The position numbers were made by a program, and so were the translations under genes. The notes beneath the pieces were generated by a model. The model ran no database searches and was not told where the DNA came from. It was given only the letters and a program-made list of their open reading frames with translations. This document shows positions 63,448 to 64,000 of a stretch of 64,000 bases of DNA, piece by piece. Origin of the DNA: Saccharopolyspora gloriosae (GTDB lineage: Bacteria > Actinomycetota > Actinomycetes > Mycobacteriales > Pseudonocardiaceae); contig NZ_JACHIV010000001.1 of the NCBI RefSeq assembly GCF_014203325.1, positions 62,001 through 126,000 on the forward strand, written 5' to 3'. Each line of letters starts with the position of its first letter. Position 1 is the first letter of the stretch.

Positions 63448-64000
63448 TCAGCGCGCTTCGCCGAGGAGGTCGGCGACGCGGCGGACGCCTTCGACGAGGT
63501 CGTCGTCGCCGAGCGCGTAGGAGAGCCGGAAGTACCCGGGGGTGCCGAACGCCTCACCCGGCACCACGGCGACCTCGGCCTGCTCCAGCACCAGCTCGGC
63601 GAGCTCCACGCTGGTGCTCGGCCGGACCCCGCGGATCTCCTTGCCGAGCAGGCCCTTGACCGAGGGGTACGCGTAGAACGCGCCCTCCGGCTCCGGGCAG
63701 GTCACGCCGGGGATCGCGGAGAGCAGCCCGACGATGGTGCGGCGGCGCCGGTCGAACGCGGTACGCATCTCGGCGACCGCGTCCAGCGACCCGCTCACGG
63801 CTTCCAGCGCGGCGCGCTGCGACACGTTCGCCACGTTCGACGACAGGTGCGACTGCAGGTTCGTGGCGGCCTTGATCACATCGCTGGGCGCGATCATCCA
63901 GCCGACGCGCCAGCCCGTCATCGCGTAGGTCTTGGCGACGCCGTTGAGCACCACGCACGTGTCGGCGAGCTCCGGCACCGCCGCGGTGATCGAGACGTGC
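63448..64000 (-). CDS. Pyridoxal-phosphate aminotransferase, aspartate type, C-terminal part
   Basis: The last 184 codons of a class I/II aminotransferase; the N-terminus lies beyond the right edge. The PLP-binding lysine is in [17 protein letters not shown]. Substrate-side residues are seen in [10 protein letters not shown] and in [20 protein letters not shown] (the conserved Arg). Length and motifs agree with aspartate transaminases (aspC/aspB type) that often lie in this actinobacterial region. Specificity cannot be decided from the fragment. Confidence 0.85.
   Translation of the reverse strand, partial: HVSITAAVPELADTCVVLNGVAKTYAMTGWRVGWMIAPSDVIKAATNLQSHLSSNVANVSQRAALEAVSGSLDAVAEMRTAFDRRRRTIVGLLSAIPGVTCPEPEGAFYAYPSVKGLLGKEIRGVRPSTSVELAELVLEQAEVAVVPGEAFGTPGYFRLSYALGDDDLVEGVRRVADLLGEAR

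Overview
The window is chromosomal DNA of a high-GC actinomycete. Menaquinone genes (menG, a menJ-type reductase, a long-chain prenyl diphosphate synthase) lie around a complete 14-gene nuo operon, and the right end carries rpmG-hadA-hadB. Gene content and order suggest a Pseudonocardiaceae member, Saccharopolyspora-like; this is inference, because no rRNA is present.

Left part (1-31.2 kb). The 3' end of menG is followed by a minus-strand AtuA / AtuA-C / CitMHS transporter operon with a divergent LysR regulator. Next come menJ, nuoABCDEFGHIJKLMN (6.3-22.7 kb) and a polyprenyl diphosphate synthase. Together these specify menaquinone side-chain synthesis, methylation, side-chain reduction and the NADH dehydrogenase that uses the quinone. 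Then follow a sunset-domain membrane protein, a divergent Lrp/dimethylargininase pair, a YceI fusion protein, HtpX, RmlA and YajQ.

Middle part (31.3-53.3 kb). An actinomycete integrative and conjugative element (AICE) is inserted in the 3' end of tRNA-Tyr(GTA). Its module reads int-xis-DUF3631 ATPase-prim/pol-GGDEF-traB(FtsK)-membrane proteins-NUDIX, all on the minus strand. A divergent regulatory side carries Xre, an XRE/NUDIX/HD cluster and a small HTH gene. Lower-GC cargo follows: a membrane pentapeptide-repeat protein and two gene pairs with a bacteriocin/immunity-like layout. A 165-bp direct repeat (7 mismatches) brackets the element at 31321 and 50061. Three more decayed tRNA-Tyr/att copies (47277, 48749, 53219) and a decayed integrase end after 50061 show that several related elements have piled up here. 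The outermost remnant carries a NACHT-type STAND ATPase with a multi-pass membrane C-terminus.

Right part (53.4-64 kb). Housekeeping and conserved genes: cyclophilin, a DUF574 methyltransferase, proline iminopeptidase, a frameshifted VOC gene, a PPOX oxidoreductase, an alpha/beta hydrolase, a GGDEF(degenerate)-EAL protein, tRNA-Thr, tRNA-Met, rpmG, hadAB and an aminotransferase cut by the window edge.

The most notable non-gene signals are: a family of MITE-like palindromic repeats at three convergent gene junctions, whose long hairpin varies with compensating changes; a cluster of seven CTAG motifs just 3' of traB, a candidate clt transfer locus; a 39-codon ORF joined by ATGA overlaps to nuoL and nuoM; and the stacked att sites.
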